Notes under the pieces: generated by a model | What the model was told of the DNA's origin: nothing | The model's database searches: none | What the model saw: the letters and a program-made list of their open reading frames with translations, nothing else | Shown here: piece after piece, positions 47,240 to 56,446 of the stretch | How positions within the stretch are numbered: the first letter of the stretch is position 1 | How the letters are laid out: each line of letters begins with the position of its first letter | Source of the DNA: Stutzerimonas urumqiensis | GTDB lineage: Bacteria > Pseudomonadota > Gammaproteobacteria > Pseudomonadales > Pseudomonadaceae | NCBI RefSeq assembly: GCF_003640395.1 | Contig: NZ_RBZQ01000008.1 | Span: 172,031 to 236,030 of the forward strand | Direction: 5' to 3' | Length of the DNA: 64,000 nucleotides | Program-made: the position numbers and the translations under genes

Positions 47240-47264
47240 TGTAGGAGCCGGCTTGCTGGCGATT
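47240..47264 (+). repeat. REP element between spuG and spuH
   Basis: TGTAGGAGCCGGCTTGCTGG followed by CGATT has the same core as the copies at 997-1021 and 37102-37126. It splits the two permease genes and may weaken coupling between them. Confidence 0.8.
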
Positions 47265-47341
47265 CCGGCCGGCACGAACGATCGCGAGCATGCCCGCGCC
47301 GGCACGAGCACTGCGGGAACGCTGCAACCGGAGGCCCGGCC

Positions 47342-48235
47342 ATGAAGCGCTACAGCCTGTCCAACCTGATCCTGGTACTGGGCCTGTTCTTCATCTACCT
47401 GCCGATGGTCATCCTGGTCATCTATTCGTTCAACGAATCGCGGCTGGTGACCGTGTGGGGCGGCTGGTCGGTGAAGTGGTACGTCGGCCTGCTCGACAAC
47501 ACCCAGCTGATGGGCGCGGTGATGCGCTCGCTGGAGGTGGCCTTCTACACGGCGATCGCCGCGGTCGCGCTGGGCACGATGGCGGCCTTCGTGCTGACGC
47601 GCATCCCGCGCTTTCGCGGTCGGACGATGTTCGGCGGCCTGGTGACAGCGCCGCTGGTCATGCCCGAAGTGATCACCGGCCTGTCGCTGCTGTTGCTCTT
47701 CGTGGCCATGGCGCAACTGGTCGGCTGGCCGGCGCAGCGGGGGCTGGTGACCATCTGGATCGCTCACACCACCTTCTGCTCGGCGTACGTGGCGGTGGTG
47801 GTGATGGCGCGGCTGCGCGAGCTCGATCTGTCGATCGAGGAGGCGGCGATGGACCTCGGGGCGCGGCCCTGGAAGGTATTCTTCCTGATCACCGTGCCGA
47901 TGATCGCGCCGTCGCTGGCGGCCGGCGGCATGCTGTCGTTCGCGCTCTCGCTGGATGACCTGGTCTTGGCCAGCTTCGTCTCGGGACCAGGCGCCACGAC
48001 CCTGCCGATGGAAATCTTCTCGGCCGTGCGCCTCGGCGTGAAGCCCGAGATCAACGCGGTTGCCAGCCTGATCCTGCTGGTCGTGTCGATCGCCACCTTC
48101 ATCGCCTGGTACATGACCCGCCGTGCCGACCGGCGCCGGCAGAAGGCCATGCAGGAGGCGATGGAGGACGCCACGCTGGACGTCGCCGGCCCATCCGGCC
48201 GCCCGACGATGCTGCCGCCGCCCGCCCATAGCTGA
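47342..48235 (+). CDS. spuH: Polyamine ABC transporter permease SpuH
   Basis: 297 residues, PotC/PotI type, with six membrane segments and the EAA loop EEAAMDLGARPWKVFFLITVP. Together with SpuG it forms the membrane channel of the polyamine importer. The ATG at 47342 has GGAGG about 10 bases upstream and gives the family N-terminus MKRYSLSNLILVLG; the frame is open further upstream through the REP element. It is the last gene of the Spu run. Confidence 0.94.
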   Translation: MKRYSLSNLILVLGLFFIYLPMVILVIYSFNESRLVTVWGGWSVKWYVGLLDNTQLMGAVMRSLEVAFYTAIAAVALGTMAAFVLTRIPRFRGRTMFGGLVTAPLVMPEVITGLSLLLLFVAMAQLVGWPAQRGLVTIWIAHTTFCSAYVAVVVMARLRELDLSIEEAAMDLGARPWKVFFLITVPMIAPSLAAGGMLSFALSLDDLVLASFVSGPGATTLPMEIFSAVRLGVKPEINAVASLILLVVSIATFIAWYMTRRADRRRQKAMQEAMEDATLDVAGPSGRPTMLPPPAHS

Positions 48236-48269
48236 TCCTGGCGGGCAGCAGGCGCCGGGCCGCGCCGAC

Positions 48270-49775
48270 TCAGCGACCCCGGCTGACCTGGAACTGCGTG
48301 CTCAGGCCGGCCAGGCGCTCGGTGAGCTCGACCAGGTGCTGGCTATCGCGGCGCAGGCGTGAGGCTTCCTCGTCGTTCTGCTCGGCGATGCGTTGCACCC
48401 CGGCAAGATGCCCGTTGACCTCGGCGCTGGCCGCGGCCTGCTGGTGGGTAGCCGCTGCGATGCGTTCGTTCATCTGGCTGATGGCTTCGATCTCGCGGGC
48501 GACGCTGGCGAGCAGGTCGGCCGTACGCTGGCTGTCCTCGACACAACGGGCGACACCGCTGCGGCTGTCGCGCATGGCGTGCGCGGCCTGGCGGCTGCTC
48601 TGCTGAAGCCGGCCGATGATCGCCTGGATCTCGGTCGTCGAGGTGGCGGTCTTCTGCGCGAGATTGCGCACTTCGTCGGCGACGACCGCGAAGCCCCGGC
48701 CCTGATCGCCGGCGCGCGCCGCTTCGATGGCCGCGTTGAGGGCCAGCAGGTTGGTCTGCTCGGCGATGGCGCGGATCACTTCCAGCACCTTGCCGATCTC
48801 CTCGGACTGGCCGGCAAGCGACTGCACCTCGGCGTCGGTGCCGTCGATGTTGTCGGCCAGGCGCTGGATCTCGCTGCGCACGTGGTCGACGGCGGCGCTT
48901 CCTTCGGCCGATTTGACGTTGGCCTCACGGGCGGTGCGGGCGGCCTGATCGGCATGCGAGGCGACCTCGTCGATCGCACGCGACATCTGTTCGATGGCGC
49001 TGCTCATGAACAGGCCTTCGTCGAGTTGCTGGCGCGCGCCTTCGCCGAGCCGACCGGTGGTCGCGCCAAGGCCGTCGCCCATGTGGCGCAGCGCGCCGCT
49101 CTCTTCGATCACCTGGCGAACGAGATGCTCGAGCTTGGCCAGGAAGTGGTTGAAGTGCTGCACCAGCGCGCCCTGCACCGGGCTGCGGTAGGCCAGGTCG
49201 ATCGGACCGGCGCTGTCGCCGAGCCGCTTGGCGATATCGAGCAGGGCGGCGCCTTCCTCGGCTTCGCTGCGGGCCTGGCGAGCCATGTAGATCAGGATCG
49301 ACGACTCGAGCACCACGTACAGCGCGTGCATCGTCACCACGCCCCAGCTGCCGTGATCGACCATGTGCACGCCGGCACCGGCCTGTTGCAGGGCGAAGAA
49401 CAGCAGGTGATGGGCGGCGATGGTCGCGGCGGCGACGACGATCGGCAGCCAGTCGCGATAGAACATCAGGAACGCCAGCAGGGCGAAGATCCCGAAGTGG
49501 GCTTCGATCAGGCCGTGCGTCTGGTTGATGTGCAGCGCCGAGAGAATCATGAAACCGGCCGCCATCGCGCAGCGCAGGCTGCGTTGGCCTGGCAGTAGGC
49601 TGTTGAGCACGGTGAGGATCAGCGCAGTGCCGCCGCCGACGAGCAGCGCCTGTCCCCAGGTGTCGTGCCAGGCGGCGAGCGCGAGCGAGCTGATTGCCAT
49701 CAGCCAGACCACCGACAGCATGATGCGGTCGGCCTTGCGGTAGTGCAGGTCAAGACGATCGAGGGAATGGCGCAT
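48270..49775 (-). CDS. Methyl-accepting chemotaxis protein with membrane-embedded sensor
   Basis: 501 residues. The first about 175 residues hold roughly six hydrophobic segments with short loops and no periplasmic ligand domain, so sensing is in or at the membrane. The cytoplasmic signalling domain follows, with the conserved hairpin [21 protein letters not shown] continuing [20 protein letters not shown]. No C-terminal methylation-enzyme tether is present. It is convergent with spuH; a link to polyamine taxis is possible but only positional. Confidence 0.9.
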   Translation of the reverse strand: MRHSLDRLDLHYRKADRIMLSVVWLMAISSLALAAWHDTWGQALLVGGGTALILTVLNSLLPGQRSLRCAMAAGFMILSALHINQTHGLIEAHFGIFALLAFLMFYRDWLPIVVAAATIAAHHLLFFALQQAGAGVHMVDHGSWGVVTMHALYVVLESSILIYMARQARSEAEEGAALLDIAKRLGDSAGPIDLAYRSPVQGALVQHFNHFLAKLEHLVRQVIEESGALRHMGDGLGATTGRLGEGARQQLDEGLFMSSAIEQMSRAIDEVASHADQAARTAREANVKSAEGSAAVDHVRSEIQRLADNIDGTDAEVQSLAGQSEEIGKVLEVIRAIAEQTNLLALNAAIEAARAGDQGRGFAVVADEVRNLAQKTATSTTEIQAIIGRLQQSSRQAAHAMRDSRSGVARCVEDSQRTADLLASVAREIEAISQMNERIAAATHQQAAASAEVNGHLAGVQRIAEQNDEEASRLRRDSQHLVELTERLAGLSTQFQVSRGR

Positions 49776-49873
49776 GGCCGGTCACCGAAGCGTGGGCGTT
49801 CGTCCCGAACGGTACGGCCGGGTGGCCGGGCATCCTTCGCGCGTTCTTGTCGGTCTGATGCGGATGGCACCGG

Positions 49874-50443
49874 TTATCGGTCGGTCCAGTCGCAGAAGCA
49901 GCCGCTTGCCAGCGAATGGGTGGCGGACACCGGCCGACCTTGCAGCAGACTCTCCAATATCGGCTCGATGAAGCTGTTGCTTGAGGTGCAGACGGCGCCT
50001 TCGCTGTAGGGACCGACGTAAATCAGACGACCGGTCGTGTCCCAGATGGCGACCGCGGGGCTCGCCGGCAGGCCGTCGGCGCCCTCGAGCCGGGCGAGCG
50101 GCTGCAAGCCCGGCAGGGGCGCGATGTCCGGTGCGTCTTCGGCGGCCTTGCGCAGCGAATAGAAGGCCACGCCCCGGCCGGCATAGCGCTCGATCAGTTC
50201 GGCGAGGTGCTGCTGGTTGCCGACGTTGCAGGGGCAGGCCGGGTCCCAGAAGTGCACGAGGCGGATTGGCCCCGCCCCGGCGATTTTCTGCGGCAGGGCC
50301 AGGCCGTCGCCGTTGAACAGCACGGTCCGGGTGTCGAAGGTGCGCAGGTAGCTGTCCTGGTACCAGCCGCGGGCAAGCCAGAAGCCGGCAGCCCACAGGC
50401 CGAGCACGAGCAGCGCGAGCACGAATTTACGGCGAGGGGTCAT
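49874..50443 (-). CDS. DUF6436-type membrane-anchored thioredoxin-like protein
   Basis: 189 residues. An N-terminal anchor (about 8-24) precedes a thioredoxin-like domain with HFWDPACPCN, in which the usual CxxC is shortened to CPC (C70 and C72), and a later pair of cysteines in SGCFCDW. The layout fits DUF6436 as I know it. A periplasmic redox or copper-handling role is conceivable, but function is unknown. It lies upstream of and on the same strand as the chemoreceptor gene. Confidence 0.75.
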   Translation of the reverse strand: MTPRRKFVLALLVLGLWAAGFWLARGWYQDSYLRTFDTRTVLFNGDGLALPQKIAGAGPIRLVHFWDPACPCNVGNQQHLAELIERYAGRGVAFYSLRKAAEDAPDIAPLPGLQPLARLEGADGLPASPAVAIWDTTGRLIYVGPYSEGAVCTSSNSFIEPILESLLQGRPVSATHSLASGCFCDWTDR

Positions 50444-50536
50444 GGCGATCCGGGGCGTTGGCGAAGCCCGCTAGCTTGCCACGCGCGGCGACGCGGCTGA
50501 ATATCGCGGCCCGGTTCAATGGAAGAGACAGCCTCT

Positions 50537-51475
50537 ATGTTCGAAGGCATGAACGCGGCCGAGCTGCGCGCCTTGTTCGGGCCGATCACGGTGGCCTGCG
50601 ATGCGCCGGCAGCGGTCGCGGCGTACCAGCGCTTCTACGGGCTCGACCTGCCCCATCGCGCACGCGTGCAACGCCGCCTGGGCAAGGTGCGAGCGGGCCG
50701 CTACGAGGTCGTCCTGCAGGCCTGGCTACCCGATGAGCCCAAGGCCACGGTGCTGGTGCTGCATGGCTATTACGACCACATGGGCCTGTATCGCCATGCC
50801 ATCGACTGGGCGCTGGCTCGTGGCTTCGCGGTGCTCGGCTGCGATTTGCCGGGGCATGGCCTGTCGGACGGCGCGATGGCGAGCATCGACAGTTTCGAGG
50901 AGTACCAGCGGGTGCTGGACGCCTTGTTGGCCGAGGCCAGGGCGCTCGATCTGCCGAGCCCCTGGCACCTGCTCGGGCAAAGCACCGGCGGGGCGATTCT
51001 CATCGATCGCCTGCTGCTGGGCGAGCCGATCGAGGGCTGTGGCGAAACGCTGTTGTTCGCGCCGCTGGTCCGGCCGCGGGCCTGGGGTTGGTCGCGGGTC
51101 AGTTACGCGCTGTTGCGCCGGTTCGTCCGGCAGATTCCGCGGCGCTACAGCGACAACTCTGGCGACCCCGACTTTCTGGCCTTCGTGCGTTCGCAGGACC
51201 GTCTCCAGTCGACCATCCTGCCGACCGCCTGGGTCGGGGCGCTGGCGCAATGGATTCCGCGCATCGAAGCCGCGCCGCGCTCGGCGGTCCGCCCGGTCAT
51301 CATCCAGGGCGAGGCGGACATGACCGTGGACTGGCGGCACAACCTGAGGGTGCTGGATGAAAAGTTCGACAGGCCCGAGGTGCTGCGGCTGGGCGATGCC
51401 CGGCATCACCTGGTCAACGAACGCGCCGACCTGCGGCGACGCCTGTTCGACCACCTCGACGATCGCCTCGGCTGA
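50537..51475 (+). CDS. Alpha/beta hydrolase, monoglyceride-lipase-like
   Basis: 312 residues. The alpha/beta hydrolase fold is shown by VLVLHGYYDHMGLY (oxyanion region, 73-86), DLPGHGLSDG and the nucleophile elbow GQSTGG with S149; the acid is probably in GEADMTVDWRHN and the histidine in DARHHLVNE. It should hydrolyse an ester, possibly a lysophospholipid or monoacylglycerol. An ATG at 50519 is in frame, but the ATG at 50537 is preferred because GGAAGAGA lies directly upstream. Its stop codon touches that of the convergent gene within a 12-base palindrome. Confidence 0.87.
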   Translation: MFEGMNAAELRALFGPITVACDAPAAVAAYQRFYGLDLPHRARVQRRLGKVRAGRYEVVLQAWLPDEPKATVLVLHGYYDHMGLYRHAIDWALARGFAVLGCDLPGHGLSDGAMASIDSFEEYQRVLDALLAEARALDLPSPWHLLGQSTGGAILIDRLLLGEPIEGCGETLLFAPLVRPRAWGWSRVSYALLRRFVRQIPRRYSDNSGDPDFLAFVRSQDRLQSTILPTAWVGALAQWIPRIEAAPRSAVRPVIIQGEADMTVDWRHNLRVLDEKFDRPEVLRLGDARHHLVNERADLRRRLFDHLDDRLG

Positions 51476-52210
51476 TCAGCCCTGCGGCGGGTTGAGCGCC
51501 GCGCGCAGGGCCGCCAAGGCGGCACGGTAGTACGCCTGGCCGGCCTCGGACTGGGCGAACTGCACGTACTCTTCGAGCTCCGGGTCGGAGAGGTCGCGAT
51601 AGACATACAGCAGGGTGTTGTCGACCTCGCCGGCCATTTGCTGCATCAGCCGCTGACGCTGCTCTTGCAGCAGCCCGTCGGCCTGGGCGCCGCCAAGCAC
51701 GCCGGGAAGCATCTGGCTCAGGCTGTCGGCAGCCATGCCGGCCAGCGCCAGGCTGACCTCGGCGCCCGCCTCGGTGATCGGCAGCGCCTGCGCCAGATGA
51801 CGAATCAGCAGTTCACGGTTGCTACCGGCCTGGATGGTCGGCAAGCCATTGGCGTGGCGGAGCAGTTCGGCCTGGGTGGTTGCCTTGGTTTCGGCGGCGA
51901 CGATCTTGCGGCCGAGTGGCGACTGGTAGAACGCGAGCGCCGGCTGTGGGTCGGCCAAGGCCTGGCGGAGCGTCGAAATCGCCCGTTGATCCATGGCGGC
52001 CGGCGCGAAACGGCTGTCGCTGTTGCGCACCAGGGCTTCGTAGATCGCGGGCGGCAGCGTGTTGCGGTACCGGGTCTGGGCGGCATCGAGCGCATCGCCG
52101 AAGTGGGCGCGCTGCTCGGCCCAGCCGGCGCTGCGGTAGAGCTCGTCGTAGGAATCGGCGAGGGCGGGGAGGCTGAGGGTCAGCAGGATCAAGGCTAGGA
52201 AGGCGCGCAT
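51476..52210 (-). CDS. Secreted DUF2059-like protein
   Basis: 244 residues with a signal peptide (MRAFLALILLTLSLPALA). The mature part is all-helical; the C-terminal portion (YVYRDLSDPELEEYVQFAQS followed by EAGQAYYRA) is the pattern seen in DUF2059 proteins, and an earlier half looks like a divergent second copy (IYEALVRNSDSRFA... ALAFYQSPLGRKIVAAE). Probably periplasmic; function unknown. AGGAG six bases before the ATG supports the start. Confidence 0.75.
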   Translation of the reverse strand: MRAFLALILLTLSLPALADSYDELYRSAGWAEQRAHFGDALDAAQTRYRNTLPPAIYEALVRNSDSRFAPAAMDQRAISTLRQALADPQPALAFYQSPLGRKIVAAETKATTQAELLRHANGLPTIQAGSNRELLIRHLAQALPITEAGAEVSLALAGMAADSLSQMLPGVLGGAQADGLLQEQRQRLMQQMAGEVDNTLLYVYRDLSDPELEEYVQFAQSEAGQAYYRAALAALRAALNPPQG

Positions 52211-52354
52211 GGGAGCTCCTGGTTGGGGCGGACTATTTTCTGCGCCTCGTCAGGAACTGTCGAGGCGCCGGGACCGGGCGCTGCTAGACTCTGCGGCACG
52301 GCCGTTGGCGTCCTCTGCGCCTGTCCCGGGCCGGTTCTCCAGTGGAGTTTCATC

Positions 52355-52957
52355 TTGCAGTTCGACCCCTTGATCGAAGGGCTGGCCGCTCGTGGCTGGT
52401 CGGTGCAGCCGTGCTTCCTTGCGAATGATCTGACCGCCGAGCTGGCCGCGGAGTGCCGCAGACTCGCCGCGGGGGATGCCTTGTCGCCGGCCGGCGTCGG
52501 TCGTGGCAACGCGCAAGCCGTGCATGAAGCCATTCGTGGCGACCACATCCTCTGGCTGGATGAGGGGTTCAGTCCGGTCTGCGACCGCTATCTGACGCTC
52601 ATGGCGTCGCTGCGCCAGGCGTTGAACCAGGCGTTCTTCCTCGGGCTCGACGAATTCGAGTGCCATTTCGCCGCCTACCCGCCGGGCGCCTTCTACAAGA
52701 CCCACTTGGATCGCTTCCGCGACGACGACCGCCGCACCGTCAGTGTGGTGCTGTACCTCAATCCCGACTGGCAGCCGGGCGACGGCGGTGAGCTGAGGCT
52801 CCATCTGCCCGGCCTTGAGCCGGTCGACGTGGCGCCCGTTGCCGGAACCCTCGCCGTGTTCCTGTCGGGCGAGGTGCCGCACGAGGTGCTGCCGACCGCA
52901 ACCGAGCGGTTGTCGCTCACCGGCTGGTTCAAGCGTCGCGCCACGAGCGTTCTCTGA
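52355..52957 (+). CDS. 2OG-Fe(II) oxygenase, prolyl-4-hydroxylase-like
   Basis: 200 residues from a TTG start, chosen because GTGGAGT lies six bases upstream and the family N-terminus (MQFDPLIEGLAARGW) begins there; the open frame runs back to 52223. Iron ligands H117 and D119 (KTHLDRF) and H176 (VPHEVLP), with R185 for 2-oxoglutarate, are in the expected order, along with YLNPDWQPGDGGELRL. This group resembles SM-20/EGLN-type hydroxylases; in P. aeruginosa a relative acts on EF-Tu, but the substrate here is not known. Confidence 0.85.
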   Translation: MQFDPLIEGLAARGWSVQPCFLANDLTAELAAECRRLAAGDALSPAGVGRGNAQAVHEAIRGDHILWLDEGFSPVCDRYLTLMASLRQALNQAFFLGLDEFECHFAAYPPGAFYKTHLDRFRDDDRRTVSVVLYLNPDWQPGDGGELRLHLPGLEPVDVAPVAGTLAVFLSGEVPHEVLPTATERLSLTGWFKRRATSVL

Positions 52958-52993
52958 CCTCTGTTTCGACGGCCGTGCAGCGGCCCTGAAACG

Positions 52994-53030
52994 ACGACGC
53001 CCCGCGAGGGCTGGCCTCGCAGGGCGTCGT
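52994..53030. terminator. Bidirectional hairpin between oxygenase and dctM
   Basis: ACGACGCCC-C-GCGAGG pairs with CCTCGC-A-GGGCGTCGT, 15 pairs with one internal mismatch and a 5-base loop, midway between two converging genes. It is probably the 3' end of both transcripts. Confidence 0.7.
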
Positions 53031-53051
53031 CATGGACCGGATCGGTGAGGC

Positions 53052-54332
53052 TTACATGCCCAACCAGTTCGGCAGTGCGAGCGAGACGGCCGGAATGTAA
53101 GTGATGACCATCAGGAAGCCGATCAGCATCATCAGCCACGGCATCGCCGCGCGGATGACCTGCGGAACGGTCATGCCGGTCACCGCCGAGGTGACGAACA
53201 GGTTCAGGCCGACCGGCGGGGTGATCAGGCCGATCTCCATGTTCACCACCATGATCACACCGAGGTGGATCGGGTCGATGCCGAGCTCGACGGCGATCGG
53301 GAAGAGGATCGGCGCCAGGATCAGGATGATCGCCGACGGCTCCATGAAGGCACCGGCCACGAGCAGCACGATGTTCACCACCAGCAGGAACATCCAGGGC
53401 TCCAGGCCCGCTTCCAGCACCCAGGCGGTGATGGTCTGCGGGATCTGCTCGGTGGTCAGCACGTGGGCGAACAGCATCGCGTTGGCGATGATGAACATCA
53501 GCATGATCGACAGCTTGCCCGACTCCAGCAGCACCTTCGGCGCTTCGCTGATCTTCATGTCCTTGTAGACGAACATGGCGATGAAGGCGGAGTAGACGGC
53601 GGCGACGGCGGCGGCCTCGGTGGGCGTGAACATGCCCGAGTAGATGCCGCCCAGGATGATCACCATCAGCAGCAGGCCCCAGAGCGCCTTGCGACCGGCC
53701 GACAGCCACTGGCGGAAGGAGGCGCGCGGCAGTGCCGGCAGGTTCTTCTTCACCGCGATCAGGTAGATCGCCGCCATCAGCACGGCGCCGAGCAGGATGC
53801 CCGGTACCACGCCGGCCATGAACAGCTTGCCGACCGAGGTTTCGGTCGCCGCGGCGTAGACCACCATCACCACCGACGGCGGGATGAGGATGCCCAGCGT
53901 ACCGGCGTTACAGACGATGCCCGCGCCGAATGCCTGCGGGTAGCCCGAGCGGACCATGCCGGCGATGGCGATGGAGCCGACCGCAGCGACCGTCGCCGGC
54001 GACGAGCCGGACAGCGCGGCGAACAGCATGCACGCCAGGACCGCGCCGATCGCCAGGCCGCCACGAATGTGGCCGACGCAGGCGTTGGCGAAGTCGATCA
54101 GACGACGCGCCACGCCGCCGGTGGTCATGAAGGCGCCGGCGAGCAGGAAGAACGGAATCGCCAGCAGCGTGTAGTGCTCAGAGGTCTCGAACAGCTTGAT
54201 GGCCAGCGAGCGGACCGAGTCCTCGCTGAACAGCATGATGGTCAGCGAGCCCGCCAGGCCCAGCGAGACAGCGATGGGCACCCCGAGGAACATCAGGATG
54301 AACAGCGCGACGAACAGGAACAGGATAGTCAT
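53052..54332 (-). CDS. dctM: C4-dicarboxylate TRAP transporter large permease DctM
   Basis: 426 residues and about 12 membrane segments. LFVALFILMFLGVPIAVSLG at the N-terminus and GGVARRLIDFANACVGHIRGG, SGSSPATVAAVGSIAI and LITPPVGLNLFV are DctM landmarks. It is the sodium-coupled large subunit that imports succinate, fumarate and malate. The dctQ stop and dctM ATG share a base (TAATG), with GGAGGAG in the end of dctQ as ribosome-binding site. Confidence 0.95.
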   Translation of the reverse strand: MTILFLFVALFILMFLGVPIAVSLGLAGSLTIMLFSEDSVRSLAIKLFETSEHYTLLAIPFFLLAGAFMTTGGVARRLIDFANACVGHIRGGLAIGAVLACMLFAALSGSSPATVAAVGSIAIAGMVRSGYPQAFGAGIVCNAGTLGILIPPSVVMVVYAAATETSVGKLFMAGVVPGILLGAVLMAAIYLIAVKKNLPALPRASFRQWLSAGRKALWGLLLMVIILGGIYSGMFTPTEAAAVAAVYSAFIAMFVYKDMKISEAPKVLLESGKLSIMLMFIIANAMLFAHVLTTEQIPQTITAWVLEAGLEPWMFLLVVNIVLLVAGAFMEPSAIILILAPILFPIAVELGIDPIHLGVIMVVNMEIGLITPPVGLNLFVTSAVTGMTVPQVIRAAMPWLMMLIGFLMVITYIPAVSLALPNWLGM

Positions 54333-54958
54333 TACTTCGGCTCCTCCATGCCCAGCTTGGCGGCATCGGCCGCTTCGTCGGCCAGCCCCAGGCCGGTCTG
54401 CTCGTTACGCAGGATGCGTACGAAGATTTCGGCGAATCGGATGAACATCATGGCGAAGCCGAACGGCACCACCATCGCGATGTGCCATTGCTTGATGCCG
54501 ATGTGGCCGAGGTCTTCGGCGCCGATGTTGGCTTCCAGCAGGGTGTACGCCCAGTCGTAGCTGGCGATGGTCATCAGCCCGGCGTAACCGAGGCAGGCCA
54601 GGCAGGCGACGATGCCGATCACGCGCTGCATCGGGCGCGGTGCCAGCTTGACCAGCGCGTCGACGCCGATATGGCCAGCGGTGCGCACGCCGTAGGCGAT
54701 GCCGAGGAAGATCAGCCAGGCGAACAGCGCCTTGGTCAGCGCGTTGCTCCAGGTCATCGCCTGGGCCAGTCCGATGATGAAATCACCGATGGCGAAGAAG
54801 AGCTCGCTGGACCCTTCGAAGCGGTCAGCCAGGTCATAGAAGACGGTGTAGAGGTTGTTGAGGATGACGTAGACGAAGGTCACTAGCGTCATGGCCGCGA
54901 GCAGGAACGCGACGGCGATTTCCTCGAAATGGTCCCAGACGCGCCGAATGGCGTTCAT
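54332..54958 (-). CDS. dctQ: C4-dicarboxylate TRAP transporter small permease DctQ
   Basis: 208 residues with four membrane segments; WLIFLGIAYGVRTAGHIGVDAL carries the DctQ consensus. It pairs with DctM. Two ATGs are possible: 54967 has GGGAG directly abutting it, whereas the ATG at 54958 has the same GGGAG at nine bases, so 54958 is chosen. The 196-base gap to dctP contains two strong stem-loops that may reduce dctQM message relative to dctP. Confidence 0.93.
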   Translation of the reverse strand: MNAIRRVWDHFEEIAVAFLLAAMTLVTFVYVILNNLYTVFYDLADRFEGSSELFFAIGDFIIGLAQAMTWSNALTKALFAWLIFLGIAYGVRTAGHIGVDALVKLAPRPMQRVIGIVACLACLGYAGLMTIASYDWAYTLLEANIGAEDLGHIGIKQWHIAMVVPFGFAMMFIRFAEIFVRILRNEQTGLGLADEAADAAKLGMEEPK

Positions 54959-55044
54959 GGTTGTCATCTCCCGGAGAACTGGAATTGTTGTGAGCGCTGG
55001 GTGGGCGCCCGGGATGTCGGCCTCTGGCCGCGACAGGACAATGG

Positions 55045-55088
55045 AAACCGCCGCTGGCCTCTGGCAGGCCGTCGGCCAGCTGCGGTTT
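55045..55088 (-). other. Stem-loop 1 between dctP and dctQ
   Basis: AAACCGC-n-GCTGGCC pairs with GGCCAGC-n-GCGGTTT, 14 pairs with one mismatch and a 14-base loop, about 67 bases after the dctP stop. It is a likely attenuator or 3' stabiliser of the dctP message. Confidence 0.6.
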
Positions 55089-55091
55089 TCA

Positions 55092-55125
55092 CTGGCCTGT
55101 CCGTCGAGCGGACAGCAGGGGCCAG
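55092..55125 (-). other. Stem-loop 2 between dctP and dctQ
   Basis: CTGGCC-TGTCCG pairs with CGGACA-(5 bases)-GGCCAG, 12 pairs with a one-sided bulge and a 5-base loop. Read in the gene direction it comes before stem-loop 1, about 29 bases after the dctP stop. Confidence 0.55.
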
Positions 55126-55154
55126 TCTAGACCAGCCCCCTTGGAACGACTGTC

Positions 55155-56306
<1,152 letters not shown>

Positions 56307-56429
56307 TTAACCGCTTAGGCGAGGCCCTAGGACGAGGTTTTCAGCAGGGAAGCGGAGCAGGTCGCAGCATGCTCTGGGACGTGACGCACTGGTGATGCGG
56401 CGATGATGTTTCGGTGTCAGTACAGCTGA

Positions 56430-56445
56430 TGGCGGAAATCCGCCA
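56430..56445 (-). promoter_or_regulatory. Proximal candidate DctD binding site
   Basis: TGGCGGAAATCCGCCA is a perfect 7-bp dyad around AA, centred about 200 bases upstream of the predicted dctP start site, immediately after the dctD stop codon. It shares TGGCG-N6-CGCCA with a second site 32 bases away, so it is read as an enhancer site rather than as a terminator. Confidence 0.6.
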
Positions 56446-56446
56446 G

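Noticed and set aside
56430..56445. Terminator of dctD
   Set aside because: It abuts the dctD stop but lacks a T-tract, and an identical TGGCG-N6-CGCCA frame recurs inside dctD, which points to a protein-binding site.
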